The notes: a model not told the origin generated them from the sequence alone. A DNA stretch of 64,000 nt from CADCTP01 sp963849885 (GCA_963849885.1 CAWKIV010000006.1:620001-684000), one strand, 5' to 3'. Shown: positions 24,009 to 32,944, counted from the first letter of the stretch. Program-made: numbers and translations.

Positions 24009-25225
24009 GCTCCGGCGAGCGCGTCGAGGACCTGCTGCGCGACCTCGCGCCGCAGGTCCTCGGCGTGCTCGCGCGCCGGCACGGGCAGTTCGACGCCTGC
24101 GAGGACGCGGTCCAGGAGGCGCTGCTGGAGGCCGCGGTGCAGTGGCCGGAGCAGGGCGTTCCCGGCAACCCGCGCGGCTGGCTGCTCGCGGTCGCCACCC
24201 GCCGGCTCACCGACCTGTGGCGGAGCGAGAGCGCCCGCCGCCGGCGCGAGGTCGCGGTGGCGACCCTGGAGCCCGCTCCCGCCGACGACGGCCCGCCGGA
24301 GCACGACGACACGCTGACCCTGCTCTTCCTCTGCTGCCATCCCGCGCTGTCCGCGCCGTCCCAGCTGGCGCTGACCCTGCGGGCGGTCGGCGGGCTCACC
24401 ACCGCGCAGGTGGCCCGGGCGTTCCTGGTGCCGGAGGCGACGATGGCGCAGCGGATCAGCCGGGCGAAGGCGAGCATCCGGGCCGCCGGCGCGACCTTCG
24501 CGATGCCGCCGCGGGCCGAGTGGCCGGAGCGGCTGCGGGTGGTCCGGCACGTGCTCTACCTGATCTTCAACGAGGGGTACGCGACCACGGCCGGCCCGGA
24601 CCTGCAGCGCGCCGAGCTGACCGGGGAGGCGATCCGGCTGACCCGGGGGCTGCACCGGCTGCTGCCGGACGACGACGAGGTGGCCGGGCTGCTCGCGCTG
24701 ATGCTGCTCACCGACGCCCGCCGGGCCGCGCGGACCGGGCCGGGCGGCGGGCTGGTGCCACTGGCCGAGCAGGACCGGAGCCGCTGGGACCGGGACCTGA
24801 TCGGCGAGGGGATCGCGCTGGTCACGACCACCCTCACCCGCTCGACCGCGCTGGGGCCGTACCAGCTGCAGGCCGCGATCGCCGCCGTGCACGCCGAGGC
24901 GACGAAGGTCGAGGACACCGACTGGCCGCAGATCGTCGGCCTGTACGAGCTGCTGGAGCGGGCCGGGCCCAACCCGGTGGTGACGCTCAACCACGCCGTC
25001 GCGGTGGCCATGGTGGACGGTCCGCGGGCCGGGCTGGCGCTGCTCGACGGGGTGGCCGACCGGCTGGCCGGCCACCACCGGCTGGACGCGGTCCGGGCGC
25101 ACCTGCTGGAGCTGGCCGGGGACGCGGCGGCGGCCCGGGCGGCCTACCAGCGCGCCGCCCGGGCCACCACCAGCCTGCCCGAGCGGCGCTACCTGGAGGG
25201 TCGCGCCGCCCGGCTGCCCGGCTGA
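24005..25225 (+). CDS. ECF42-family RNA polymerase sigma factor with long C-terminal extension
   Basis: A 406-residue sigma factor. Region 2 (FDACEDAVQEALLEAAVQWP with GNPRGWLLAVATRRL) and region 4 (LALTLRAVGGLTTAQVARAF, then ATMAQRISRAKASIR) lie in the first 165 residues. The remaining 240 residues (RVVRHVLYLIFNEGY onward, TPR-like with LNHAVAVAMVDGPRAGLALL) form the extension that characterises ECF42 and appears to be needed for activity. No anti-sigma gene is present. It starts at a GTG overlapping the DGPF stop (ATGTGA). Its own operon and the divergent hydrolase carry the expected promoter motif. Confidence 0.9.
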   Translation: MSSGERVEDLLRDLAPQVLGVLARRHGQFDACEDAVQEALLEAAVQWPEQGVPGNPRGWLLAVATRRLTDLWRSESARRRREVAVATLEPAPADDGPPEHDDTLTLLFLCCHPALSAPSQLALTLRAVGGLTTAQVARAFLVPEATMAQRISRAKASIRAAGATFAMPPRAEWPERLRVVRHVLYLIFNEGYATTAGPDLQRAELTGEAIRLTRGLHRLLPDDDEVAGLLALMLLTDARRAARTGPGGGLVPLAEQDRSRWDRDLIGEGIALVTTTLTRSTALGPYQLQAAIAAVHAEATKVEDTDWPQIVGLYELLERAGPNPVVTLNHAVAVAMVDGPRAGLALLDGVADRLAGHHRLDAVRAHLLELAGDAAAARAAYQRAARATTSLPERRYLEGRAARLPG

Positions 25226-25228
25226 GGG

Positions 25229-27075
25229 TCAGAGGTCGTCGAGCGTCTCCTTCAGCTCCTGGGCCAGCTGCCCGTGCCCGGCCTGGTTGGGGTGCGGGGA
25301 GCCGCCGATCATCGTCACCTGGATGCCACCCGCGCCCACCGCCGGATCCGCCATGGTGACCTTGTCGTCGTCCGGGAGACCGGCCGAGACGGCCGAGTTC
25401 ATCCCGTTGATCATCGTCTGCACGGCGCCGGCGAAGCGCTGGTCGATGAGGTGGACCAGGTGCGCGTCCAGGTGCGGCAGCTCGTTCCGCACGTTCTCCG
25501 GCAGCCGGGCCCGGACCAGCGCCTCGATGTAGCCGGCGATGTCGATCTGCGCCGGCGAGATGTCGTGGTACGACATCCAGACCACCTTGTCCGCGCCGGC
25601 CCGCAGCATCGCGTCGGTCATCGCCCGGACGTTCTCGGTGACCTGGCCGAGCTTCATCGGCCCGTTGTACGCCGGCACCTCGAAGCGCAGCCGCAGGTCC
25701 TCGCCGGCGACCGTGGTGAGGAAGATGCAGGCGCCGCCGTCCGGGATGAGGTTCGCCGGCATCTCCTCGGTCGGGGTGCTCCACACCAGCCGGGCCAGCG
25801 CGGCCGGCACCTTCGAGTCGACGTACTGCAGCGCCCGGCAGGTCAGCGCGTTCTCGATGATCTTGACCCAGTTGGTGTCGTTGGCGCCGGCGGTGCCGAC
25901 CGCGTAGACGTGGTCGCCGGCGTGCCGGGCCTGCCGGACCGCCCCGAAGAGCAGCTCGATCGGGGCGGCGTTGCGGGCCCACGGCTGGCCGCAGGCGTCG
26001 GTGTTGTTCGCCGCGACCTGCCGCATCAGCGCGGTGTCGAAGCCGGTCCGGGCCACGTTGTAGTAGCGCACCACGTCGCCGTTGAGCCGGTCGACGTACT
26101 GGCCGGCGTAGCTGGTCCGCCCGTCGTTGCCGCGCAGCCGGCGGGTGGTGTCGGAGGTGGTGTGCGCGCAGTTGTCACCGAAGCCGGTCTGGATGTGCGC
26201 GGAGGTCACCGAGTCGCCGATGGCGACCAGCGAGACCCGGCGGGCGCACGGGATGTCGGCCCGGTTCCGCTGCCCGACCAGGTCCTTGCCGGCCTCGTTG
26301 GCCGCCGACTGCTCCATCTGGTTGAGCTCCGGGCCGCGGCTCGGGCAGCCGCCGGGCGGGTCGTCCGGCGGGTCCGGCGGCAGCGGCGGGTCGGTCGGGC
26401 CGCCCGGCCCGGTGGGCGACTCGGACGGAGACTCCGACGGCGACTCGGACGGGGACTCCGACGGAGACTCGGACGGCGACTCCGGAGGAGGACTCCGACG
26501 GGGACTCGGACGGCGACTCGGAGGAGGACTCCGACGGAGACTCCGACGGCGACTCGGAGGAGGACTCCGACGGGGACTCCGACGGCGACCCGGACGGCTC
26601 GCACGGCTCGTCGGCGACCGCCGGACCCCCCGCGGCGCCGCGGTCCCGTACGCGGGGATCGGCGGGCGTGTCGGTGACCGGACCGGGGGTCGGGCTGTCG
26701 CTGGGGCTCTCGCTCGGCGTGTCGCACGGCGTCGGGGACGGCGAGGACGGCGACGGGGACGGCAGACCCGGTCGGGAAGGTCGTCGGGTACGCCGTGCCC
26801 TGCCGCGCGGCGTCCCGCGCCAGGGTGCGGACGACGTCCGCGGGCAGCGGCCGGCCCGGCGCCAGGCAGGGCACGAAGGTCCAGGTGGACGGGCCGAGGT
26901 CGACCGTGCAGCCGGCCTGCGGCGGCGCGGGGCGGCCGGCCGGGGCGGCGGCCGCGGCCAGCACCGGGCTGCCCGCCGGCGGGTCGACCACGGGCACCAG
27001 CACGGTGACGGACGCGGCCGCGGCGGCCGCGAGCAGAGCGAGGCGGGGGTGCCGCCTGCCGGAGGGAGGGGACAT
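25229..27075 (-). pseudogene. Secreted SGNH/GDSL hydrolase, split by two frameshifts
   Basis: The gene can be followed through three frames. Frame one (27075 to about 26780) gives a signal peptide (RLALLAAAAAASVTVLVPVV) and a short domain ending YPTTFPTGS. Frame two gives a Ser/Pro linker (SPSSPSPTPCDTPSESPSDS) and SESPSES repeats. Frame three, from about 26480, gives more repeats and the catalytic SGNH domain: VAIGDSVTSAH (block I serine), GTAGANDTNW (block III), and GGSPHPNQAGH (block V), where the usual Asp three before His is Gly. One shift coincides with a 13-base unit in a 12-base repeat array. ATG 27075 follows CCAGGAG. Either decayed, phase-variable, or misread sequence. Confidence 0.7.
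26418..26598. repeat. 12-bp tandem repeat array with one 13-bp unit
   Basis: Fifteen consecutive units of the type GACTCNGACGGN run from 26418 to 26598 and encode Ser-Glu-Ser-Pro repeats on the minus strand. All are 12 bases except the sixth (26478-26490), which has one extra base and shifts the reading frame of the SGNH hydrolase. Confidence 0.9.
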
Positions 27076-27129
27076 CCGGGCTCCTGGGGTGAGGGGAAGG
27101 AGTCCCACGGTGTCCGTTTCTCGCCCTCC

Positions 27130-27288
27130 ATGAGAGGAAACGACAAGAAGTCACCCGTTCGGGACGATCCCGACCGGGCACCCCGGCCCGGGCGTCGCAG
27201 CGGATCGGTCTCGTTCCGGGCCGTGGTCGGCGACACGGCCGGCAACCGGCTGGAGCAGACCGTCATCCGCGCCTACCTCCTCCGCTAG
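27130..27288 (+). pseudogene. C-terminal remnant of a secreted, Ig-like-domain protein
   Basis: A 52-codon frame ends GSVSFRAVVGDTAGNRLEQ then TVIRAYLLR. This resembles the last beta strands of the Ig-like or cadherin-like domains that close many secreted actinobacterial proteases (pattern VTFRAVATDRAGN...QTVxRAY). A perfect hairpin follows 9 bases after its stop, as expected for the 3' end of a real gene. Nothing upstream continues the frame into a credible protein; the antisense strand is the SGNH hydrolase promoter region. Best read as the tail left by a deletion. Confidence 0.35.
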
Positions 27289-27297
27289 GCGCGGCCG

Positions 27298-27331
27298 CCA
27301 CCGGCCGGCCGATCTCCCGGCCGGCCGGTGG
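27298..27331 (+). terminator. Perfect hairpin terminator before aldehyde dehydrogenase
   Basis: CCACCGGCCGGCCG (27298-27311), loop ATCTCC, and its complement (27318-27331) form a 14-bp stem. It ends 15 bases before the ATG of the aldehyde dehydrogenase, so it either terminates the lost upstream gene or sits in the leader of the dehydrogenase. Confidence 0.65.
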
Positions 27332-27346
27332 TGGCATGCTGGGCGC

Positions 27347-28783
27347 ATGCCCGACTGGACCTACGCGCCGGCGCCCGAGTCCCGCGAGACCGCGCGGCTG
27401 CGGGAGTCGTACGGGATGTATGTCGACGGCGAGTTCTCCGCCGGCGAGGGCGACGCCACGCTCAAGACGATCAACCCGGCCGACGAGGAAGTGCTGGCCG
27501 AGGTCGCCGTCGCCGGGGAGGCCGACGTCGAGCGGGCGGTGGCCGCGGCCCGCCGGGCGTACGAGAAGGTGTGGGGGCCGATGCCCGGCCGGGACCGGGC
27601 CAAGTATCTCTTCCGGATCGCCCGGATCATCCAGGAGCGCGCCCGCGAGCTGGCCGTGCTGGAGACGCTGGACAACGGCAAGCCGATCAAGGAGTCCCGG
27701 GACGTCGACGTCCCGCTGGCCGCGGCGCACTTCTTCTACCACGCCGGCTGGGCCGACAAGCTGGCGTACGCGGTCCCCGGCCGGCCGGACCCGCGCCCGC
27801 TCGGCGTCGCCGGCCAGGTCATCCCGTGGAACTTCCCGCTGCTGATGGCGGCCTGGAAGCTGGCCCCGGCGCTGGCCGCCGGCAACACGGTGGTGCTCAA
27901 GCCGGCCGAGACCACCCCGCTGACCGCGCTGGTGCTGGCCGAGATCTGCCAGCAGGCCGAGCTGCCGCCGGGGGTGGTCAACGTGATCCCGGGCGCCGGC
28001 GACACCGGCGCCGCGCTGGTCCGGCACCCGGGCGTGGACAAGGTCGCCTTCACCGGCTCCACCGAGGTGGGCAAGCAGATCCAGCGCACGCTGGCCGGCA
28101 CCGGCACCCGGCTCACCCTGGAGCTCGGCGGCAAGGCGGCCAACGTGGTCTTCGACGACGCCCCGATCGACCAGGCGGTGGAGGGCATCGTCAACGGCAT
28201 CTTCTTCAACCAGGGGCACGTCTGCTGCGCCGGGTCGCGGCTGCTGGTGCAGGAGTCGGTGTACGACGAGGTGCTGGCCAAGCTGCGCCGCCGGCTGACC
28301 ACGCTGCGGCTCGGCGACCCGCTGGACAAGAACACCGACCTCGGCGCCATCAACTCGGCCGAGCAGCTGGCCCGGGTCCGGGAGCTGTCCGACATCGGCG
28401 AGCGGGAGGGCGCGGAGCGCTGGTCGCCGCCGTGCCCGCTGCCGGACAAGGGTTTCTGGTTCCCGCCGACGGTCTTCACCGACGTCGCCCAGTCGCACCG
28501 GATCGCCCGGGACGAGGTCTTCGGCCCGGTGCTCGCGGTGCTCACCTTCCGCACCCCGGCGGAGGCGGTGGAGAAGGCGAACAACACGCCGTACGGGCTG
28601 TCCGCCGGCGTGTGGACCGACAAGGGGTCGCGCATCCTCTGGATGGCGCAGCGGCTGCGGGCCGGGGTGGTGTGGGCCAACACGTTCAACCGCTTCGACC
28701 CGACCTCGCCGTTCGGCGGCTACAAGGAGTCCGGCTTCGGCCGGGAGGGCGGCCGGCACGGCCTGGAGGGTTACCTTGGCTAG
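27347..28783 (+). CDS. NAD(P)-dependent aldehyde dehydrogenase
   Basis: A 478-residue enzyme with the complete ALDH signature: PWNFPLLMAAWKLAPALAAG (cofactor site), FTGSTEVGKQIQ, catalytic Glu in LELGGKAANVVF, catalytic Cys293 in NQGHVCCAGSR, and EVFGPVLAVLTF. It should oxidise an aldehyde to the acid. In related actinobacteria this gene and its truncated neighbour follow deoC, pointing to acetaldehyde from deoxyribose. The ATG start is immediately downstream of a strong hairpin. Its end overlaps the TTG start of the next gene by 8 bases. Confidence 0.92.
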   Translation: MPDWTYAPAPESRETARLRESYGMYVDGEFSAGEGDATLKTINPADEEVLAEVAVAGEADVERAVAAARRAYEKVWGPMPGRDRAKYLFRIARIIQERARELAVLETLDNGKPIKESRDVDVPLAAAHFFYHAGWADKLAYAVPGRPDPRPLGVAGQVIPWNFPLLMAAWKLAPALAAGNTVVLKPAETTPLTALVLAEICQQAELPPGVVNVIPGAGDTGAALVRHPGVDKVAFTGSTEVGKQIQRTLAGTGTRLTLELGGKAANVVFDDAPIDQAVEGIVNGIFFNQGHVCCAGSRLLVQESVYDEVLAKLRRRLTTLRLGDPLDKNTDLGAINSAEQLARVRELSDIGEREGAERWSPPCPLPDKGFWFPPTVFTDVAQSHRIARDEVFGPVLAVLTFRTPAEAVEKANNTPYGLSAGVWTDKGSRILWMAQRLRAGVVWANTFNRFDPTSPFGGYKESGFGREGGRHGLEGYLG

Positions 28784-29658
28784 AGCACGGCAGGCGACGG
28801 AGAGCGAGCGGGTCGGCGTGCGCAAGACGTACAAGCTGTACGTCGGCGGCGCGTTCCCGCGCTCGGAGTCGGGCCGGTCCTATCCGGTGTCCGGTGTGGA
28901 CGGACGGTTCCTGGCCAACGCGGCGCAGGCCTCCCGCAAGGACGCCCGGGACGCGGTGGTCGCGGCCCGCAAGGCGTTCGGCGGCTGGTCCGGCGCGACC
29001 GCGTACAACCGGGGCCAGGTGCTCTACCGGGTGGCCGAGCTGATGGAGGGGCGGCGGGCGCAGTTCGTCGCCGAGCTGGCCGACGCCGGCGACGGCCCGG
29101 CCGGAGTCCGAAGTGGACGCCGCGATCGACCGCTGGGTCTGGTATGCGGGCTGGGCGGACAAGGTGACCGCCGTGCTCGGCTCGGCCAACCCGGTGGCGG
29201 GACCGTACTTCGACTTCTCGGTGCCGGAGCCGACCGGCGTGGTCGCCGTCCTCGCGCCGCAGGAGTCCGCGCTGCTCGGGCTGGTCAGCGTGGTCGCGCC
29301 GGTGGTGGCGACCGGCAACACCTGCGTGGTGGTCGCGTCCGAGGCGCGGCCGCTGCCGGCGGTGACCCTGTCCGAGGTGCTGGCCACCTCCGACGTGCCG
29401 GGCGGCGTGGTCAACCTGCTCACCGGCTTCACCGCCGAGCTGGCCCCCTGGCTGGCCGCCCACCGCGACGTGAACGCGCTCGACCTGACCGGCGCCGACC
29501 CGGCCCAGGCGGTCGAGCTGGAGCAGGCCGCGGCGGAGAACGTGAAGCGCGTGCTGCCGGCGCCGGCCGGCCAGCCGGACTGGACCGCGGACCCGGGCAC
29601 CCGGCGGCTGGCCGCGTTCCTGGAGACCAAGACCGTCTGGCACCCGCTGGGCGTCTGA
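28776..29658 (+). pseudogene. Second aldehyde dehydrogenase-family protein, one frameshift
   Basis: The N-terminal part (VRKTYKLYVGGAFPRSESGR to GRRAQFVAELADAGDG) reads from TTG 28776; the rest (VDAAIDRWVWYAGWADKVT to FLETKTVWHPLGV) lies one frame over from about 29100. Joined, they give a protein of about 294 residues containing only the cofactor half of ALDH (PTGVVAVLAPQESALLGLVS, VVATGNTCVVVASE) and no catalytic cysteine. Short non-catalytic partners of this kind are usual beside the full ALDH in actinobacteria. The shift lies between 29085 and 29112, in a CCCGGCCGG tract, and may be a sequencing indel. Confidence 0.75.
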
Positions 29659-29772
29659 GACAACCTCCCCTGAAGGCGCGCATCCACCATGCCCGGCGGT
29701 ACGTCCGGGAGGCGCTGGCCGGCGTCGCCCCGGCGCGGAAGAGCCCCCCAGCCATGCCTTAGGCTGCCGGCC

Positions 29773-30975
29773 GTGACCAGGCCGAGCGAGGCGTCCGTCG
29801 TGCCCATCCGGCTCACCCTGGACGGGCGCACCGGCGTCACTCTGTGGGCGACGCCGTGGATCGAGGACGGCGAGGAGTGGCAGGCCTTCCTCGGTGTCGG
29901 GCAGCACGTGCTGGTTTTCGGCACGCCCGCGGAGATGGCCGAGCACCTGCGCTCCGGCGAGGAGCACGACCTGACCGACCATCCCCGGTGGAAGGACCTG
30001 GTCAAGCTCCCCGCGGCCGAGCTGGAGCCGGACGAGGACTACGTCTTCGACCTCGACGGGGCGTACGACCTGGCCGCGTCGGACCCCGACCCGTACACCG
30101 TCTCCGAGCTGTCCGACCTGGTCGACCTGGTCCAGCGGGTGGCCGAGGTGTGCGACGACGGCACCCTGCTGCGGCTGGTCGAGGACACCCCCGAGTTCGC
30201 CATGCTGCTGTCCGACGACGCGTCGTTCGCCGGCGCCGACGGGGACGAGCGGTGGACCGAGGTCGGCGCGGTGGTCGAGCGGTCCTGGGAGCCGCTGCTG
30301 GAGCGCTTCTCCCGCCTGGTCGAGTGGCGCGGCAGCACGGTGTCCGCGGACTCGCTGGACGACGAGGACGACGACGAGGACGACGACGAGGACGAGGCGG
30401 GCGGCGCGACCGCGGCGGTGGTCGAGGACGAGCCGACCGAGGAGCCCCGGCCGGCGCCGCCCGGCACCCCGGTCGTCGGCGAGGTCGGCGACGTCGAGGA
30501 GGTGCCGGACGACCCGACCGAGGGCGGGGAATACTCGATCTGGGAGGTCGCCGGCATCCTGCCGCTGTCGGTCACGCTGCCCTCGGGCACCGGCTACACG
30601 CTGCGCACCTACAACGGCGACGACGACGACCCGATCTTCCTCGGCACCGACCTCGGCATCGAGCTGTTCCGCACCGCGGACGGGCTGGCCAACTACGCCG
30701 CCCGCGACGAGGAGGAGCACGACCTCGCCGAGATGGTCACCTGGCCGGACATCCGGGACGCCGAGGAGCTGCCGGTGGAGCCGGAGCCCGAGGAGGTGTA
30801 CGACCTGCGCAGCCCGTCGCCGGAGGCGATCGAGCTGGCGCTGGAGATCGCCGACTACTGCGAGCTGGAGGGCGTCACCGCGGCGCTGACCCGGCGCCGC
30901 AAGGGCGACATCCCGTTCGACGAGTGGATCCAGGCGATCAACGAGATCGAGACCTGCGTCCGCTGGGAGGACTGA
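29773..30975 (+). CDS. Acidic protein of unknown function with two copies of one domain
   Basis: A 400-residue, strongly acidic cytoplasmic protein. The N-terminal region (VPIRLTLDGRTGVTLWA to EEHDLTDHPRWKDLVKL) is repeated after residue 258 (LPLSVTLPSGTGYTLRTYN to EEHDLAEMVTWPDIRDA). Between them is a helical section and an Asp/Glu run (DDEDDDEDDDEDE). No catalytic motif is visible. Homologues I recall are called conserved hypothetical or, without support, primosomal protein. The GTG at 29773 starts VTRPSEASVVPIRLTL. A strong terminator overlaps its stop. Confidence 0.8.
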   Translation: MTRPSEASVVPIRLTLDGRTGVTLWATPWIEDGEEWQAFLGVGQHVLVFGTPAEMAEHLRSGEEHDLTDHPRWKDLVKLPAAELEPDEDYVFDLDGAYDLAASDPDPYTVSELSDLVDLVQRVAEVCDDGTLLRLVEDTPEFAMLLSDDASFAGADGDERWTEVGAVVERSWEPLLERFSRLVEWRGSTVSADSLDDEDDDEDDDEDEAGGATAAVVEDEPTEEPRPAPPGTPVVGEVGDVEEVPDDPTEGGEYSIWEVAGILPLSVTLPSGTGYTLRTYNGDDDDPIFLGTDLGIELFRTADGLANYAARDEEEHDLAEMVTWPDIRDAEELPVEPEPEEVYDLRSPSPEAIELALEIADYCELEGVTAALTRRRKGDIPFDEWIQAINEIETCVRWED

Positions 30976-31020
30976 GGACGCGGACCCGGCCGCCACGCCG
31001 CGGGCCGGGTCCGCGTCCTC
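30974..31020 (+). terminator. 18-bp stem terminator overlapping stop codon
   Basis: GAGGACGCGGACCCGGCC (30974-30991) pairs perfectly with 31003-31020 around an 11-base loop. The stem begins inside the stop codon of the acidic protein gene. It also faces the 3' end of the small leftward ORF ending at 31027. Confidence 0.85.
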
Positions 31021-31026
31021 GGGTCG

Positions 31027-31290
31027 CTACGGGCAGGTGCCGGTCATCTGCTTCTGGCCGACGAAGAGCTTGCCGTAGAAGTTGATGTCGACCGTGTGGT
31101 TCGGCGGGTCGGGCGCGTTGGCGGTCCCGCGGCTCCAGATCGCCCTGCCGGCGTTGTCCACGACGACGAGTTCCGGTCGCCGCTGGTAGACCGCGTGGTG
31201 GCCGCGGCGGGCCGGTGCGGGTGGACGAGCAGGCCCGTCGGCGACGGGGCTGGTCCGGAAGTTCCGGTTGCCGTCGGTCGCATGCGTCAC
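31027..31290 (-). CDS. Short hypothetical ORF, possible lectin-domain remnant
   Basis: An 87-codon frame from GTG 31290. The middle, LVVVDNAGRAIWSRGTANAP, resembles one strand pair of a bulb-type (mannose-binding) lectin repeat, and the end HTVDINFYGKLFVGQKQ is uncharacterised. There is no signal peptide and no clear ribosome-binding site. It may be the tail of a degraded secreted protein or not a gene. Apart from this ORF the 31021-31343 stretch shows nothing. Confidence 0.3.
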   Translation of the reverse strand: MTHATDGNRNFRTSPVADGPARPPAPARRGHHAVYQRRPELVVVDNAGRAIWSRGTANAPDPPNHTVDINFYGKLFVGQKQMTGTCP

Positions 31291-31343
31291 CGGGTCGGCG
31301 GCGCGGAGGATTCCGCCTTGATGCGCGGGGGTAGCGCGAGGAC

Positions 31344-32096
31344 ATGGCTTCGATCTGCATCACCGGCTCCACCGACGGGATCGGCCTGGCCGCGGCCCGG
31401 CAGCTGCTCGCCGGCGGCCACCAGGTGGTGGTGCACGCGCGCAGCGCGGAGCGGGGCGAGCCGGTGGTGGCCGAGCTGGCCCGGGCCGGCGACGTCCGGC
31501 TCGCCGTCGGCGACCTGGCCGACCTCGACCAGGTGCGCACGCTGGCCGAGGCCGTCGGGGAGGTGGACGTGCTGGTGCACAACGCCGGGGTGTGGCCGCC
31601 GGACGGCGCACCGGCCAGCGCCCAGGGTCACGAGCTCACGTTCGCGGTGAACGTGCTGGCTCCGCACCTGCTCACCGCGCTGCTGGCCGGTCGGGTCCGG
31701 CAGCGGCTGGTCTTCCTGGGCAGCGGCATGGTCGGCTCCGGCCGGGTCGACCCGCGCCGGCTCGGGGCCGCCGAGGACCGCTGGCAGGCGTACGCGGACA
31801 GCAAGGCGGTCGACGTGGCGCTGGCCCTCGGCTGGGCCCGGCGGCTGCCGGACCTGCGGGTCGGCGCCGTCGACCCGGGCTGGGTGAAGACCAAGCTGGC
31901 CTCCCCCGGCGCGCCCGGCGACGTGCGCACCGGCGGCGAGCGGGTCGCGGTGGCCGCGGCGGACCCGGACTGGCCCGGCGGCTACACCGCCGGCACGCGG
32001 CCGGCCCGGCTGCCCGCCGAGCTCACCTCGACCCGCCTGCAGGACGAGCTCCTCGCCGCCCTCGACGACCTCGCCGGCCTCCCCGCCCCCCGCTGA
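31344..32096 (+). CDS. SDR-family NAD(P)-dependent oxidoreductase
   Basis: A 250-residue short-chain dehydrogenase. It has the cofactor motif TGSTDGIGLAAARQL, DVLVHNAGVWPP (NAG motif), a serine in FLGSGMVGSG, and the catalytic YADSK. The C-terminus replaces the usual substrate loop with a WPGGYTAGTRPARLP segment similar to the daunorubicin C-13 ketoreductase-like group. Substrate unknown. It is followed 14 bases later by a convergent gene. Confidence 0.85.
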   Translation: MASICITGSTDGIGLAAARQLLAGGHQVVVHARSAERGEPVVAELARAGDVRLAVGDLADLDQVRTLAEAVGEVDVLVHNAGVWPPDGAPASAQGHELTFAVNVLAPHLLTALLAGRVRQRLVFLGSGMVGSGRVDPRRLGAAEDRWQAYADSKAVDVALALGWARRLPDLRVGAVDPGWVKTKLASPGAPGDVRTGGERVAVAAADPDWPGGYTAGTRPARLPAELTSTRLQDELLAALDDLAGLPAPR

Positions 32097-32110
32097 CGCA
32101 CCGCCGCCGG

Positions 32111-32467
32111 CTAGGGCTTGGGCGGCACGATGTGGTGCACGACGTGGTGGACGACGTGCACCTCGTGCCGGATGTAGCCGCGCACCGAGACCGTCCGGGC
32201 CGGCACCGGCGGCGCCGACCCGCGCAGCGCCCGCCGCAGGCCGGCGGTGAGCAGCGCGCTGCCCACCGTCGCCGCCGCGGACACGGTGACCGCGGCGGCC
32301 GGGTGGTCCCGCAGCGCGACCAGCCGGCTCCGGGCCTGGACCACCACGTCCGGCCAGCGCCGCGCCGCGGCCACCGGCCGGCGGTCGAGCACCACGACCT
32401 CGGTGGACGGCTCCGGCGCCTGCTCCTCGGGCGGGACGGTCGGGTCCGCCCCGGGCTTCTCGGTCAT
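32111..32467 (-). CDS. Small membrane protein with histidine-rich C-terminal tail
   Basis: A 118-residue protein starting at ATG 32467 after GGAGG. Residues 1-55 are acidic then basic and probably cytoplasmic, residues 56-77 a membrane helix (AAAVTVSAAATVGSALLTAG), and the C-terminus ends HEVHVVHHVVHHIVPPKP with six histidines in the pattern H-x2-H-x2-HH-x2-HH. Such a tail could bind zinc, nickel or copper. No family recognised. It precedes nothing obvious; the phosphatase upstream is on the same strand 48 bases away and might be co-transcribed. Confidence 0.65.
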   Translation of the reverse strand: MTEKPGADPTVPPEEQAPEPSTEVVVLDRRPVAAARRWPDVVVQARSRLVALRDHPAAAVTVSAAATVGSALLTAGLRRALRGSAPPVPARTVSVRGYIRHEVHVVHHVVHHIVPPKP

Positions 32468-32515
32468 CGGCTGCACCTCCGGTGCCCTCACGCTAACCCG
32501 CCGCCGGGCGCACGG

Positions 32516-32944
32516 TCAGGCCCGGAACCGGGCGACGAACCGGCGCTGCGCCGGCGTCTCCACCGCCCGCTGGCGATAGCCCGCCCGGACGAAGCCCACC
32601 GCCTCCGCCGGGTCCACCCCGTCGAGCACGGCCAGGCAGGCCAGCGCGGTGCCGGTGCGGCCGCGCCCGCCGGCGCACGCCACCTCGACCCGCTCGCCGG
32701 CGGCCCGCCGCCACGCCTCGGCCAGCGCGTCCCGGGCGTCGTCCGGGTCCGCCGGCAGCGAGAAGTCCGGCCACCGCACCCACCGCGCCGCCCACTCCAC
32801 CGGCTCCGGCCGCCGACCCAGCAGGTAGAGCCCGAAGTCCGGCAGCGGCCCCGGCGGCAGCGGCCGACTCAGCCCGCGCCCCCGCACCAACCGCCCCGAC
32901 GGCAACCGCAGGACGCCGCTGGCGACCTCCCACGGGGAGGTCAC
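32516..32944 (-). CDS. Protein-tyrosine-phosphatase-like protein (dual-specificity fold)
   Basis: A 142-residue protein with the Cys-X5-Arg phosphate loop VACAGGRGRTG (Cys90, Arg96) and candidate general-acid aspartates at 60 or 66-69 (WPDFSLPADPDDA). It is shorter than standard PTPs and resembles the compact bacterial dual-specificity-like phosphatases that act on protein or small phosphate esters. The GTG start overlaps the stop of a tiny upstream frame (GTGA), suggesting coupling. Confidence 0.8.
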   Translation of the reverse strand: MTSPWEVASGVLRLPSGRLVRGRGLSRPLPPGPLPDFGLYLLGRRPEPVEWAARWVRWPDFSLPADPDDARDALAEAWRRAAGERVEVACAGGRGRTGTALACLAVLDGVDPAEAVGFVRAGYRQRAVETPAQRRFVARFRA

